Positions 1 through 8,247 of a stretch of DNA of 33,747 nucleotides are shown here, piece after piece (position 1 is the stretch's first letter; the number at the start of each line of letters is the position of its first letter). A program made the position numbers and the translations under genes. This DNA is from Streptomyces rimosus subsp. rimosus. GTDB taxonomy: Bacteria > Actinomycetota > Actinomycetes > Streptomycetales > Streptomycetaceae. Location of the stretch: the NCBI RefSeq assembly GCF_000720725.1, contig NZ_JOCQ01000092.1:1-33747 (forward strand), given 5' to 3'. The notes beneath the pieces are model-generated. The model made no database searches. It was not told the DNA's origin and saw only the letters and a program-made list of their open reading frames with translations.

Positions 1-36
1 GGCCACGCCCCAGCCCCCGCCCCGCGAGGAGTCCTG

Positions 37-78
37 ATGCGCATCTTCGACCCGCACATCCACATGACCTCCCGCACC
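37..78 (+). pseudogene. 5' stub of a TatD-type hydrolase gene (ebo-type)
   Basis: An ATG preceded by GAGGAG opens with MRIFDPHIHMTSRT, the usual N-terminus of TatD-family metal hydrolases found in ebo-type gene clusters (the HxH is the first metal-binding pair). After about 14 codons the family similarity stops and the frame continues as low-complexity, proline-rich nonsense up to 411. In another frame, similarity to a different protein begins at about position 66. I read this as the first codons of a TatD gene left behind by a deletion. The start and ribosome-binding site look intact, but the product cannot be functional. That it belongs to an ebo cluster is inferred from memory of such clusters. 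Confidence 0.6.
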
Positions 79-881
79 TCGACTACGACCTACAGCGCTA
101 CGGCCCCGACGACCCCCGCGCGGCTCAGGCCGCCGCCGCGCTGGACACCGTCATCGCCCCCCTCCTCGCCGACGCCCGCAGCGCGCACGTCACGGTCGTC
201 GCCCTGTCGGAATACGGCATCCGGCCCGCTCGCCGCCCCGTGGACATCAACCGCGCCCTGCGCCACGCCGGACTGCTGGAGGTGCACACGCAGGACGGGA
301 TGGAATACCTGGACCCCACGGCGTCCCGGGCGTTCGCCGTCGCCGACCACCAGATCGCGCACGTCTACGTACGCCATCCCGAAGACCTCGCCGCGACCCG
401 CGCCGCCCTGACCGGGCTGCCCGGCCTGGACCGGCTGCTCGACGACGAGGGCAAGAAGGCGCACGCCCTCGACCACCCCCGCTCCGGCGAACTCGTCGCT
501 CTGGCCGAGCCCGACGCCTGGTTCACCTACTACTACTGGCTCGACGACGCGCGCGCCCCGGACTTCGCCCGCCTCGTCGACATCCACCGCAAGCCCGGCT
601 ACGACCCGGCCGAACTCTTCATGGACCCCCGCGACCCGTACGTACGGCTGCGCGCCGCGGCCGCACTCGTCCGCAAGAAGGCCGGTCTGCGCTACCGCAT
701 GGCGGTCGTCCCGCTCGACCCCGAGCCCGTACGCGGCAGCCATGGCCTGCTGCCCGAGGCCGGCGCCGACCCCGCCGACGGCCCGCTCATTCTCTGCTCC
801 GCACCCGATGCCGCACTGCACACCCCCTTCGCCGCAACCCACGTGAAGTCCCTGCTCCTTCATCTTGCCCGCCCCCACTGA
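66..881 (+). pseudogene. 3' part of an alkaline-phosphatase-superfamily nucleotide pyrophosphatase gene
   Basis: The frame open from about 66 to the TGA at 881 encodes a protein tail beginning LPHLDYDLQRYGPDD and continuing through VALSEYGI and FTYYYWLDD. These resemble the C-terminal half of nucleotide pyrophosphatase/phosphodiesterase-like members of the alkaline phosphatase superfamily. The N-terminal half, with the nucleophile and first metal site, is absent. The only plausible in-frame start is the GTG at 240, which lies inside the conserved region and has no convincing ribosome-binding site. The 5' end is fused out of frame to a TatD start at 37. I therefore call it a truncated remnant. 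It could still yield a 213-residue product from 240, but a working phosphatase is unlikely. Confidence 0.6.
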
Positions 882-900
882 CAACGCGGCCCGCACCGAC

Positions 901-940
901 CTGCCACCCAGCACAGCAGCCCCCTGCCACCCAGCACAGC
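901..940 (+). repeat. 17-bp direct repeat, two copies
   Basis: CTGCCACCCAGCACAGC occurs at 901-917 and again at 924-940 in the short gap before the isomerase-like gene. No function is evident. Confidence 0.8.
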
Positions 941-974
941 CCCCCCTCGCCCGCACCTCCCCAAGGAGCCCGCC

Positions 975-2048
975 ATGACCCCACCCCGCTCCCACCAAGA
1001 CGACCGGCGAGCCGCCCTGAGAAACGCCCTCCACCGCCGCCGATTCCTCGGCGTGGCCACCGGAGCCGCGTCGGCCGCCCTCCTAGGCACCGGAAGCGCC
1101 TCCGCACACGCCGCCCCCGCCCGGCACCCCCACCACAGTCCCGTCGTCCCGCCCGGCCGCCTCGGCATCCAGCTCTACACGCTCCGCGACCAGACCTCGT
1201 CCCTCGGCTTCGCCCGGGTCTTCGAGGAACTCGCCCGGCACGGCTACGACGAGGTCGAGTTCGCCGGATACACCCAGGGCTCCGCCGGCCCGGTCACCCT
1301 GCCCCGGCTCCGGCGGCTCCTCAGGGACCACGGCCTGCGCGGCATCGGCAGCCACGTCGGCCACGCCTCCGCCGACCCCGCCGCGTACACCTTCGCCACC
1401 AACCTGACCAAGGTCCTCGACGACGCGGAGACCCTCGGCCTGCCGTACATCGGCACCCCCTCCGTACCGGACCGCTACGGCAACACCGTCGACGCCTGGA
1501 AACGCGCCGCCGCGGAATTCAACGCGTACGGTGCTGCCGCCAGGGCCCGCGGCATGCGTTTCTACCACCACAATCACGCCGAGGAATTTGCCTTCGCCGC
1601 GGACGACCCGCGCGTCCGCCTTTACGACGTCCTGCTCACGGAAACCGATCCCCGTCTCGTCTTCTTCGAGATGGACATTTTCTGGGCCTATGTCGCCCAG
1701 TACCGGTTCTCCCGTCGGCCGGACGGCACCCCCGCCCCCTTCGAACCCCTCGACCACGTCCTGAGAGCACCCGGTCGCTATCCGCTTTTCCACGTCAAGG
1801 ACGGCGAGCACGACACCGCCTCGCAGGACGGCTACCGCATGGTGGACGTCGGCGACGGGGACATCGATTACCGTTGCTTCATCTCCGCCGTACAACGCCG
1901 CCTCGGCCGTCGCACCGGCCGCCGCCCGGCCCACTGGATCGTCGAACGCGACGACGCCGTGGACCCGGCCGCCAACCCGGCGGGCTCCCTGTCGACCGCC
2001 CGCCGCTCGGCCCGCCATCTGCGGAGCCTGCGCGCGTCGCACGGTTAA
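975..2048 (+). CDS. Tat-exported sugar phosphate isomerase/epimerase-like TIM-barrel protein
   Basis: This 357-residue protein begins with a twin-arginine signal: HRRRFLGVATGAASAALLG at residues about 21-39, then an Ala-rich cleavage region ending near SAHAAPA. The mature part starts RLGIQLYTLRD and contains DEVEFAGY, HHNHAEEF and HVKDGEHD. This is the pattern of the xylose-isomerase-like TIM barrel (AP-endonuclease 2 superfamily) whose His, Glu and Asp residues bind a divalent metal. The start at 975 follows AAGGAG. The gene lies directly after the ebo-type remnant, and similar proteins occur beside ebo genes in actinobacteria, so it may be a survivor of that locus. The substrate cannot be told from sequence. 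The export prediction is strong, the precise reaction is not. Confidence 0.8.
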   Translation: MTPPRSHQDDRRAALRNALHRRRFLGVATGAASAALLGTGSASAHAAPARHPHHSPVVPPGRLGIQLYTLRDQTSSLGFARVFEELARHGYDEVEFAGYTQGSAGPVTLPRLRRLLRDHGLRGIGSHVGHASADPAAYTFATNLTKVLDDAETLGLPYIGTPSVPDRYGNTVDAWKRAAAEFNAYGAAARARGMRFYHHNHAEEFAFAADDPRVRLYDVLLTETDPRLVFFEMDIFWAYVAQYRFSRRPDGTPAPFEPLDHVLRAPGRYPLFHVKDGEHDTASQDGYRMVDVGDGDIDYRCFISAVQRRLGRRTGRRPAHWIVERDDAVDPAANPAGSLSTARRSARHLRSLRASHG

Positions 2049-2133
2049 GCCGTACGACCGCGGCCGGGTAGTGTGCACAGGATCAGCACTGCCCGACCGG
2101 GGCGGCCGGTACGACCAGATTGGCGAGACGTAC

Positions 2134-2523
2134 ATGAGCGAGGGGACCGCACCACTGGCGGGCGACGCGACCTCCGTCGCCGACGAGGAGGCGCGCGAGC
2201 GCCTGATCTACCTGCGCGGCAGCATCGACAACCTGGATGCCGCGCTGGTGCACCTGCTCGCCGAGCGGTTCAAGTGCACCCAGCAGGTCGGTGAGCTCAA
2301 GGCCCGTCACAACCTCCCGCCCGCCGACCCGGCCCGTGAGGCCACTCAGATCGCCCGTCTGCGCACCTTGGCGGAGGACGCCAGACTGGATCCGGCTTTC
2401 GCCGAGAAATTCCTGAATTTCATCATCGGCGAGGTCGTGCAGCACCACAAAGCCATCGCACAGCAGGGAACAGCTGTGACGGACAGGGCTCCCGAGGTGT
2501 CCGTCCCGGCCGCCGAGCACTGA
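2134..2523 (+). CDS. Chorismate mutase (AroQ type)
   Basis: The 129-residue product has the all-helical AroQ fold: RGSIDNLDAALVHLLAERF (N-terminal Arg and helix 1), then VGELKARHNLPPADPAREATQI with the Lys and Arg expected in the active site, then FLNFIIGEVVQHHKAI. It should convert chorismate to prephenate for Phe and Tyr synthesis in the cytoplasm. I chose the ATG at 2134, where the acidic N-terminal tail begins. The same frame stays open upstream to a GTG at 2071 but without family similarity. Prephenate is also the precursor of 4-hydroxyphenylglycine, which the distant NRPS appears to use. The 20-kb distance and core-gene look argue that this is the housekeeping enzyme and not part of the cluster. 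Confidence 0.88.
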   Translation: MSEGTAPLAGDATSVADEEARERLIYLRGSIDNLDAALVHLLAERFKCTQQVGELKARHNLPPADPAREATQIARLRTLAEDARLDPAFAEKFLNFIIGEVVQHHKAIAQQGTAVTDRAPEVSVPAAEH

Positions 2524-2715
2524 CCGGGACGGCGTCGGCCGAACCAGCCGGGCCGGCGGCGTGTCCGACCGGACGTCGGCGAACAAGAATTCCCGTAGCG
2601 CCCCGTACAACCCTCGGGGGGTGACACCGGTCTCCCTGTCGTCACGTTCCGTTACGGCACCATCGCCGTACCGGCGCCGCCTTAGGAGCGCCGCCATTCC
2701 CGTACTGGGGGAGCC

Positions 2716-3360
2716 ATGCACCGCACCGCCGTCACCGCCGCCGCCGTCGCGGCCCTCTGCCTCGGACTCGCCGCCTGCCAGCCCTCCGGGAGCGCCGACG
2801 GCAGCGGCGGTTCGCCCACGAAGGCGGCCCCGGAGCCGAGCGTGGCGGGGCAGACCACGCCGGGCCCCGCTCCGGCCCGTACGGCCACGCTGCCCGACCT
2901 GGTCGGCAAGGGCCTGCAAAGCGCGCAGGACGCCGCCCAGGCGGCCGGATTCCGGGTGCTGCGCAGCCACGACGCGCTCGGGCGCGGGCGTATGCAGGCC
3001 TTCGACCGCAATTGGAAGGTCTGTACGCAGACCCCCGGACCCGGCGCGGTCGACACGCGTAAGACGGTGGATTTCGGGGCGGTGAAACTGTCGGAGTCCT
3101 GCCCCGACGAGGATGCCGGGGCCGGTGCCTCCGCCGCTCCCGCGTCGACCATGCCCGACCTCCGGAACAAGTCGGTGAAGGTGGCCCGGAATGCTTTCGA
3201 CACCAGTACCGGCATCACCGTGAAGGACGCCTCCGGACGCAACCGGATGGTTATCGTGGAATCCAATTGGAAGGTGTGCCGCCAGAACCCGGCGGCAGGC
3301 ACGAAACTGGACGGTCAGCCGGTGACGCTGGAAGCGGTGAAATTCCAGGAGGAGTGCTGA
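2716..3360 (+). CDS. Secreted lipoprotein with two PASTA-like domains
   Basis: The 214-residue protein starts with a short lipoprotein signal, ending in the lipobox LAAC at residues about 18-21, followed by a Gly/Ser/Pro-rich tether. Two related PASTA-like units follow: TLPDLVGKGLQSAQDAAQAA to about residue 134, and TMPDLRNKSVKVARNAFDTS to the end. Each has the (T/M)PDL opening, a single NWKVC strand and a C-terminal Cys, so each unit may carry a disulfide. PASTA domains in other proteins bind peptidoglycan or act as spacers. Here there is no kinase or transpeptidase domain, so the role is unknown. GGGGGAG precedes the ATG. The neighbour downstream is convergent. Confidence 0.82.
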   Translation: MHRTAVTAAAVAALCLGLAACQPSGSADGSGGSPTKAAPEPSVAGQTTPGPAPARTATLPDLVGKGLQSAQDAAQAAGFRVLRSHDALGRGRMQAFDRNWKVCTQTPGPGAVDTRKTVDFGAVKLSESCPDEDAGAGASAAPASTMPDLRNKSVKVARNAFDTSTGITVKDASGRNRMVIVESNWKVCRQNPAAGTKLDGQPVTLEAVKFQEEC

Positions 3361-3395
3361 GGGGCTGATAGAAGCTGAGGATCTGAGGGGCTGAT
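3358..3395 (+). repeat. 14-bp direct repeat between convergent genes
   Basis: TGAGGGGCTGATAG occurs at 3358-3371, overlapping the lipoprotein stop, and at 3382-3395. The 58-bp gap between the two converging genes shows no clear hairpin terminator. Confidence 0.75.
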
Positions 3396-3418
3396 AGGAG
3401 GGAGCCCTGGGAAATTCG

Positions 3419-4783
3419 TCACCCCGCTCCCACAGTCGCCCCCTTCCCCACCGGCCGCCGCAACAACAACGACAGCCCCGCCGCCAGCAGCCCCACGCAC
3501 CCCGCCACCGCGTACGCGCCCCCGTACCCCCACGTCGCGACCACCGACGCGCCGATACCGCCGCCCAGAAGGCCGGAGACGAGCTTCGAGCTGTAGACGA
3601 GGCCGTAGTTCGACGCGTTGTTGTTCTCGCCGAAATAGTCGGGGACGAGGGCCGCGAAAAGCGGGAAGAAAGCGCCGCCGCCGAAGCCGGATATGAAGGC
3701 GAAGACCAGGAACAACGGCTGGTTGGCGATTTCGCCCGCCCACCGGACGCCGAACTGGGCCAGCCCGAGGACCAGGCACACATACGTCAGGGTCGGCCGC
3801 CGCCCCAGCCGGTCAGAGAGCCAGCCGACCACGCCCCGGCCCGTGCCGTTGACCACCGACATGATGCCCATGGAGGACGCCGCCACCAGCGGCCCGAACC
3901 CGGCCTCCTTGGCGAACGGCACCTGGAAGGAGATCCCGAAGATCGAGACGCCGGCGGTGCACAGCAGACAGGCCCACATCAGCGGCAGCATGCCCGTACG
4001 GATGGCCTCCCGCGGCGTGAACTGCGCCGCCGCGGGCGGGTTCCTGCGCAGCGCCGCCGGCGTACGGACATCGTGCGGCGCGGCCGGCGGATCGACATGC
4101 GCGGGCCACCAGTTCTTGGGCGGATCCTTGAAGAACAGGCCCGCCACGGCCGTCAGCAGCAGCACGTACAGGCCGACCAGGTCCAGAACAGCCTGGTAGT
4201 CGCCGGCGTCGAAGCCGTAGGAGAACAGGAAGATGAAGGGCACGGCGCCGTACGCGAAGCCGCCGTTGACGAAGCCCGTCTTGCCGCCGCGCCGCTCCGG
4301 ATACCACTTGCCGACCGTGTTGATACAGGTCGCGTAGACCAGGCCTGCCCCGGTGCCGCCCAGGACGCCGAAGCCGGCGACCGCCCACCGGATGTCCGGG
4401 GCGTGGCTCAGGCTCAGGAAGCCCAGCAGCGACAGCACGGACCCGCACAGCATCGCGGCCCGGCTGCTGAGCAGGCCCCTCTCGCGCAGCCTGCCCGCGG
4501 GAAAGGCCACCGCCGCCTGGAAGAAGATCCAGACGCTGAGCACCCAGAAGGCGCCGGTGTGCGTCCAGTGGTGTGCCGTGGAGAGGGTGGACTCGGCGGC
4601 TCCGAAGGCGTACTCGAAGATGCTGATGCCGAGCATCGCGATCCAGGGCAGCAGCACCATGGTCCACCGCGGGCGGCCGAGCAGCTGCCGGTCCGTCTCA
4701 CCCACGCGGTACACCCGGCCGTGCGCGTCGCGGACCTCGGTGAACGCGGCCCGGCCCGGGCGCCGTACGTCCTGGGCCGTCAC
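3419..4783 (-). CDS. OFA-family MFS transporter (oxalate/formate antiporter type)
   Basis: The 454-residue membrane protein shows about 12 hydrophobic segments in two blocks, with GRLRERG in the first half and the matching loop GWLSDRLGRRPT in the second, as in major facilitator transporters. Motifs such as FVNGGFAYGA, FKDPPKNWWP and FISGFGGGAFFPLFAALVPDYFGENNN are typical of the oxalate/formate antiporter family. I start it at the GTG whose last bases form GTGA with the stop of the upstream acyl-CoA synthetase (4783-4780), implying translational coupling. As the last gene of an oxalate-type operon it probably imports oxalate or exports formate. The family also moves other carboxylates, so the substrate is inferred from the operon. 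Confidence 0.85.
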   Translation of the reverse strand: MTAQDVRRPGRAAFTEVRDAHGRVYRVGETDRQLLGRPRWTMVLLPWIAMLGISIFEYAFGAAESTLSTAHHWTHTGAFWVLSVWIFFQAAVAFPAGRLRERGLLSSRAAMLCGSVLSLLGFLSLSHAPDIRWAVAGFGVLGGTGAGLVYATCINTVGKWYPERRGGKTGFVNGGFAYGAVPFIFLFSYGFDAGDYQAVLDLVGLYVLLLTAVAGLFFKDPPKNWWPAHVDPPAAPHDVRTPAALRRNPPAAAQFTPREAIRTGMLPLMWACLLCTAGVSIFGISFQVPFAKEAGFGPLVAASSMGIMSVVNGTGRGVVGWLSDRLGRRPTLTYVCLVLGLAQFGVRWAGEIANQPLFLVFAFISGFGGGAFFPLFAALVPDYFGENNNASNYGLVYSSKLVSGLLGGGIGASVVATWGYGGAYAVAGCVGLLAAGLSLLLRRPVGKGATVGAG

Positions 4784-6981
4784 CGCGCACCGCCTCCCGG
4801 CAGCAGGCCCGCGGCCCGCGCCCACCGGTACTTCGCCCCCAGCACCGCCACCGGCAGCTCCGTCGTGTACGGGTACGCCACCACGCCCCGCTCGAAGAGG
4901 TACGCGCTCGCCTCCTCCACCTCGGTGTCCCCGGCCAGCGACGCCACCACCGGCTTCGCGACGCCCGCCGCCCGGAATTCGGCCACCAACCGGGCCGTCA
5001 GTTCCGCGAACACCATGGGCGGGGTGACGAGGGTGTGCCAGTAGCCGAGCACCAGGGCGTGGACGCGCGGGTCCGTCATGCCGAGCCGGACGGTGGCCTC
5101 GTAGGTGGCGGGCGGTTCGCCGCCGGTGATGTCCACCGGGTTGCCGGCCGAGCCGAACGGCGGGATCAAGCGCCGGAAAGCGGCGTCCAGATCGCCGGGG
5201 ACGGCCATGAGGCGCAGCCCGTGTTCGACGGCCGCGTCCGAGAGCAGGACGCCGGAGCCGCCCGCCCCGGTGATGACGAGAACGTTCTCGCCCTGCGGCG
5301 TCGGCAGGACGGGCAGCGCACGCGCGTACTCCAGCATCTCGTGGAGGCCCGGCGCCCGGATGACGCCCGCCTGCCGGAGGACGGCGTCGTAGACCGCGTC
5401 GTCACCGGCCAGCGCGCCGGTGTGCGATCCGGCCGCCTTCGCGCCCGCGCCGGTCCGCCCGGCCTTGAGGACCACGACCGGCTTCTCGCGCACGGTCTCC
5501 CGCGCGGCTGCCACGAACGCCCGGCCGTCCTTGAGGTCCTCCAGGTGCATCGCGATACTCCTGGTGCGCGGGTCCGCGCCGAAGTACGTGAGCAGGTCGT
5601 CCTCGTCCACGTCGGCCTTGTTGCCGAGCCCGACGATCGCCGAGACACCCGTCCGGGTGGCGCGTGCGAAGCCCAGGACGGCCATGCCGATGCCGCCGGA
5701 CTGCGAGGTCAGCGCGACCGGGCCGGTGACGTCGTACGGGGTGCAGAACGTGGCGCACAGCCGCTGCCAGGGGGAGTAGTAGCCGTAGATGTTCGGGCCG
5801 AGCAGCCGGGTCCCGTACTTCTCGGCGATGGCCACGAGGCTTTGCTGGAGGGCGTGTTCGCCGGTCTCGGCGAAGCCGGAGGGGATCAGTACGGCGTTCG
5901 GTATGCCCTTGCACCCCACCTCCTCCAGGGCCGCGGGCACCAGCGGCGCGGGGATGGCGAAGACCGCCACATCGGCCCCGTCCGGCACGTCCGCCACGGA
6001 GCGGTACGCGGTACGGCCGAGGATGTCGCCGCCCTTCGGGTTCACCGGGTGGACCGCGCCGTCGAAACCCCCGTCGAGCAGGTTGCGCAGCACCGCGTGG
6101 CCGATCTTCCCGGGCTCGTTCGAGGCGCCGATGACGACGACCGAGCGCGGGCGCATCAGCCGCTCCATCGAAGCGAGGATCTCCTCCCGGGTGTACCGGC
6201 GGCGCCGCGGGGGCGGCCCGTCGCCGAGCACGATGCGTACATCGGCCGCCAGCACCCCGTCCGGCGCGGCGAACACCGGGTTCAGGTCGACCTCGGCGAT
6301 CTCGGGGAAGTCGGCGGCCAGCCGGGACACCCGGACGATCAGGTCGGTGAGCGCCGCGCGGTCCACGGCGGGCCCGCCGCGTACGCCGCGCAGCACCTCG
6401 GCCGCGCGGATGTCGTCCAGCATGGCCGCCGCGTCCGCCGCCGGGACCGGCGCGAGGCGGAACGTGACGTCCTTCAGAACCTCCACCAGCACCCCGCCGA
6501 GCCCGAACGCCACCACCTTCCCGAAGGTCGGATCGGTGACCGCCCCGACCAGCACCTCCAGCCCCTCCGGCACCATCTGCTGTACCTGTACGCCCTGGAT
6601 CCGGGCCTCCGGGGCGTACGCGGCGGCGTTCCGAACGACCTCCGCGTACGCGGCCCGTACCCCGGCGGCCGAGGACAGGCCCACCCGTACGCCGCCCGCA
6701 TCCGTCTTGTGCGGGATGTCCGGTGAGACGATCTTCAGTGCGACCGGGCCGCCGATCCGGCCGGCGAGTGCGACCGCCTCGTCCGCCGACTCCGCCAGGC
6801 CCTCCGCCGGGGTGGGAATGCCGTACGCCGCCGCGAGCACCCTGCCCTCGGGAGCCGTGAGCGTCGTCCGCCCGGCCGCCCGCGCGGCCCGCAGCACGGC
6901 CGCCGGCTCCGCGTTCCGTAACCGTTCCTCCATCAGATGCCCCCGCCCGTCCGTCAACCGCTCACCCGTCGATCGCCCCAT
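4780..6981 (-). CDS. NDP-forming acyl-CoA synthetase, single-chain (acetate--CoA ligase family)
   Basis: The 733-residue protein joins an N-terminal ATP-grasp part (GPVALKIVSPDIPHKTDAGG, EVLVGAVTDPTFGKVVAFGLGG, AEVDLNPV) to a C-terminal CoA-binding and ligase part (VVVIGASNEPGKIGHAVLRN, LLGPNIYGYYSP, SQSGGIGMAVLG, then GSHTGALAGDD with the phospho-His). This is the usual one-chain arrangement of NDP-forming acetyl-CoA synthetases in actinobacteria. In this operon it could activate oxalate, formate or acetate to the CoA ester. The ATG at 6981 overlaps the frc stop as TGATG. A second ATG 16 codons later (6933) lies in a near-copy of the same junction and begins MEERLRNAEP, closer to homologues, so the true start is uncertain. 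Confidence 0.82.
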   Translation of the reverse strand: MGRSTGERLTDGRGHLMEERLRNAEPAAVLRAARAAGRTTLTAPEGRVLAAAYGIPTPAEGLAESADEAVALAGRIGGPVALKIVSPDIPHKTDAGGVRVGLSSAAGVRAAYAEVVRNAAAYAPEARIQGVQVQQMVPEGLEVLVGAVTDPTFGKVVAFGLGGVLVEVLKDVTFRLAPVPAADAAAMLDDIRAAEVLRGVRGGPAVDRAALTDLIVRVSRLAADFPEIAEVDLNPVFAAPDGVLAADVRIVLGDGPPPRRRRYTREEILASMERLMRPRSVVVIGASNEPGKIGHAVLRNLLDGGFDGAVHPVNPKGGDILGRTAYRSVADVPDGADVAVFAIPAPLVPAALEEVGCKGIPNAVLIPSGFAETGEHALQQSLVAIAEKYGTRLLGPNIYGYYSPWQRLCATFCTPYDVTGPVALTSQSGGIGMAVLGFARATRTGVSAIVGLGNKADVDEDDLLTYFGADPRTRSIAMHLEDLKDGRAFVAAARETVREKPVVVLKAGRTGAGAKAAGSHTGALAGDDAVYDAVLRQAGVIRAPGLHEMLEYARALPVLPTPQGENVLVITGAGGSGVLLSDAAVEHGLRLMAVPGDLDAAFRRLIPPFGSAGNPVDITGGEPPATYEATVRLGMTDPRVHALVLGYWHTLVTPPMVFAELTARLVAEFRAAGVAKPVVASLAGDTEVEEASAYLFERGVVAYPYTTELPVAVLGAKYRWARAAGLLPGGGAR

Positions 6982-6996
6982 CAGATGACCCCGCCC
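6931..6996 (+). repeat. Duplicated gene-junction sequence, two 18-bp copies
   Basis: CATCAGATGCCCCCGCCC at 6931-6948 and CATCAGATGACCCCGCCC at 6979-6996 differ at one base. Read on the minus strand, each gives a G-rich stretch followed by CATCTGATGG, so each supplies an ATG in the same frame of the acyl-CoA synthetase. The spacing is 48 bp (16 codons). Confidence 0.8.
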
Positions 6997-8237
6997 TCCC
7001 TGAGCAACCGCAACTCGTCCTCACCCAGCCCCAGTTCGCCCCCGTACACCTCGTCGTTGTGCTCCCCGAGCAGCGGCGAGCACGCGATCTCGACGGGGGA
7101 GTCGGACAGCTTCAGCGGCGACCCGACGGTGGTGAACGTGCCGCGCCGCGGATGCCGGACCCGCACGATCATTCCGTCGGCGGCCAGCGACGCGTCCTCG
7201 GTGATCTCCTTGGCGGACAGCACCGGGCCGCACGGGACGGCGTGCGCGGTCAGCCGCTCCAGCACCTCCCACTTGGGCAGCGTGCTGCTCCACTCCTCGA
7301 TGAGCTGGTACATCTTCGCCAGCTTCGGCAGCCGCGCGGCCGGCGTCGCCCACTCGGGGTCCGCGGCCAGCTCGGGCCGCCCGATCAGCTCCGCGAGCGG
7401 TCCCCAGCCCTTCGGCTGCACGATCACGTACACGTAATCATTGGGGCCGCCGGGCGCGCACCGCACCGCCGAGCCGGGCTGCCCGCCGCCGCTCGCGTTG
7501 CCGCTGCGCGGCACCGTGTCCCCGAAGTCGTCGTTCGGGTACTCCGGCAGCGGCCCGTGCTCCAGGCGCTGCTGGTCCCGCAGCTTGACCCGGCACAGGT
7601 TCAGCACGGCGTGCTGCATCGCGACCTGGACGCGCTGTCCGCGCCCGGTGCGTTCACGCTGGTAGAGCGCGGCGAGGATGCCGGCGACGCAGTGCACACC
7701 GGTCCCCGAATCACCGATCTGCGCGCCGGTCGCCAGCGGCGGCCCGTCCGCGAACCCGGTGGTCGACATCGACCCGCCCATGGCCTGCGCGACCACCTCG
7801 TACGCCTTGAGCTGCGTGTACGGGCCCTCGCCGAAGCCCTTGATCGACGCGTACACGAGGCGCGGATTGAGCTCCCGTACGCGCTCCCACGGGAAACCCA
7901 TCCGGTCCACGGCGCCCGGCCCGAAGTTCTCCACCAGGACGTCCGAGCGCCGGATCAGCTCGGCCAGCAGCTCCTTGCCCCGTTCGGTTTTCGTGTTCAG
8001 GGTGATGCTGCGCTTGTTGCAGTTGAGCATCGTGAAGTAGAGCGAGTCCACGTCCGGGATGTCGCGCAGCTGTGCGCGGGTGACGTCGCCGGTGACCGCC
8101 TCCAGCTTGACCACGTCCGCGCCGAGCCAGGCGAGCAGCTGGGTGGCGGACGGGCCGGACTGCACATGCGTCATGTCCAGCACCCGGACGCCGGTCAGGG
8201 CCTTCCCGCCCGCCCCTTGCGTTGCGGTCGCGCTCAT
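6981..8237 (-). CDS. frc: Formyl-CoA:oxalate CoA-transferase (class III CoA-transferase)
   Basis: The 418-residue protein has the class III CoA-transferase pattern: LTGVRVLDMTHVQSGPSATQ near the N-terminus, GADVVKLEAVTGD, NKRSITLN, LVENFGPGAVDRMGF, and AQIGDSGTGVHC, whose Asp matches the catalytic Asp of Frc. A Gly-rich loop (SGGGQPG) also fits formyl-CoA transferases. It should move CoA from formyl-CoA to oxalate, giving oxalyl-CoA and formate. The ATG follows GAGGAG, which overlaps the stop of the decarboxylase gene 10 bp upstream, and its own stop overlaps the next ATG, so the operon is tightly coupled. Without the neighbouring genes, other class III transferases would be possible. Confidence 0.85.
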   Translation of the reverse strand: MSATATQGAGGKALTGVRVLDMTHVQSGPSATQLLAWLGADVVKLEAVTGDVTRAQLRDIPDVDSLYFTMLNCNKRSITLNTKTERGKELLAELIRRSDVLVENFGPGAVDRMGFPWERVRELNPRLVYASIKGFGEGPYTQLKAYEVVAQAMGGSMSTTGFADGPPLATGAQIGDSGTGVHCVAGILAALYQRERTGRGQRVQVAMQHAVLNLCRVKLRDQQRLEHGPLPEYPNDDFGDTVPRSGNASGGGQPGSAVRCAPGGPNDYVYVIVQPKGWGPLAELIGRPELAADPEWATPAARLPKLAKMYQLIEEWSSTLPKWEVLERLTAHAVPCGPVLSAKEITEDASLAADGMIVRVRHPRRGTFTTVGSPLKLSDSPVEIACSPLLGEHNDEVYGGELGLGEDELRLLREGGVI

Positions 8238-8247
8238 CAGCAGCTCC

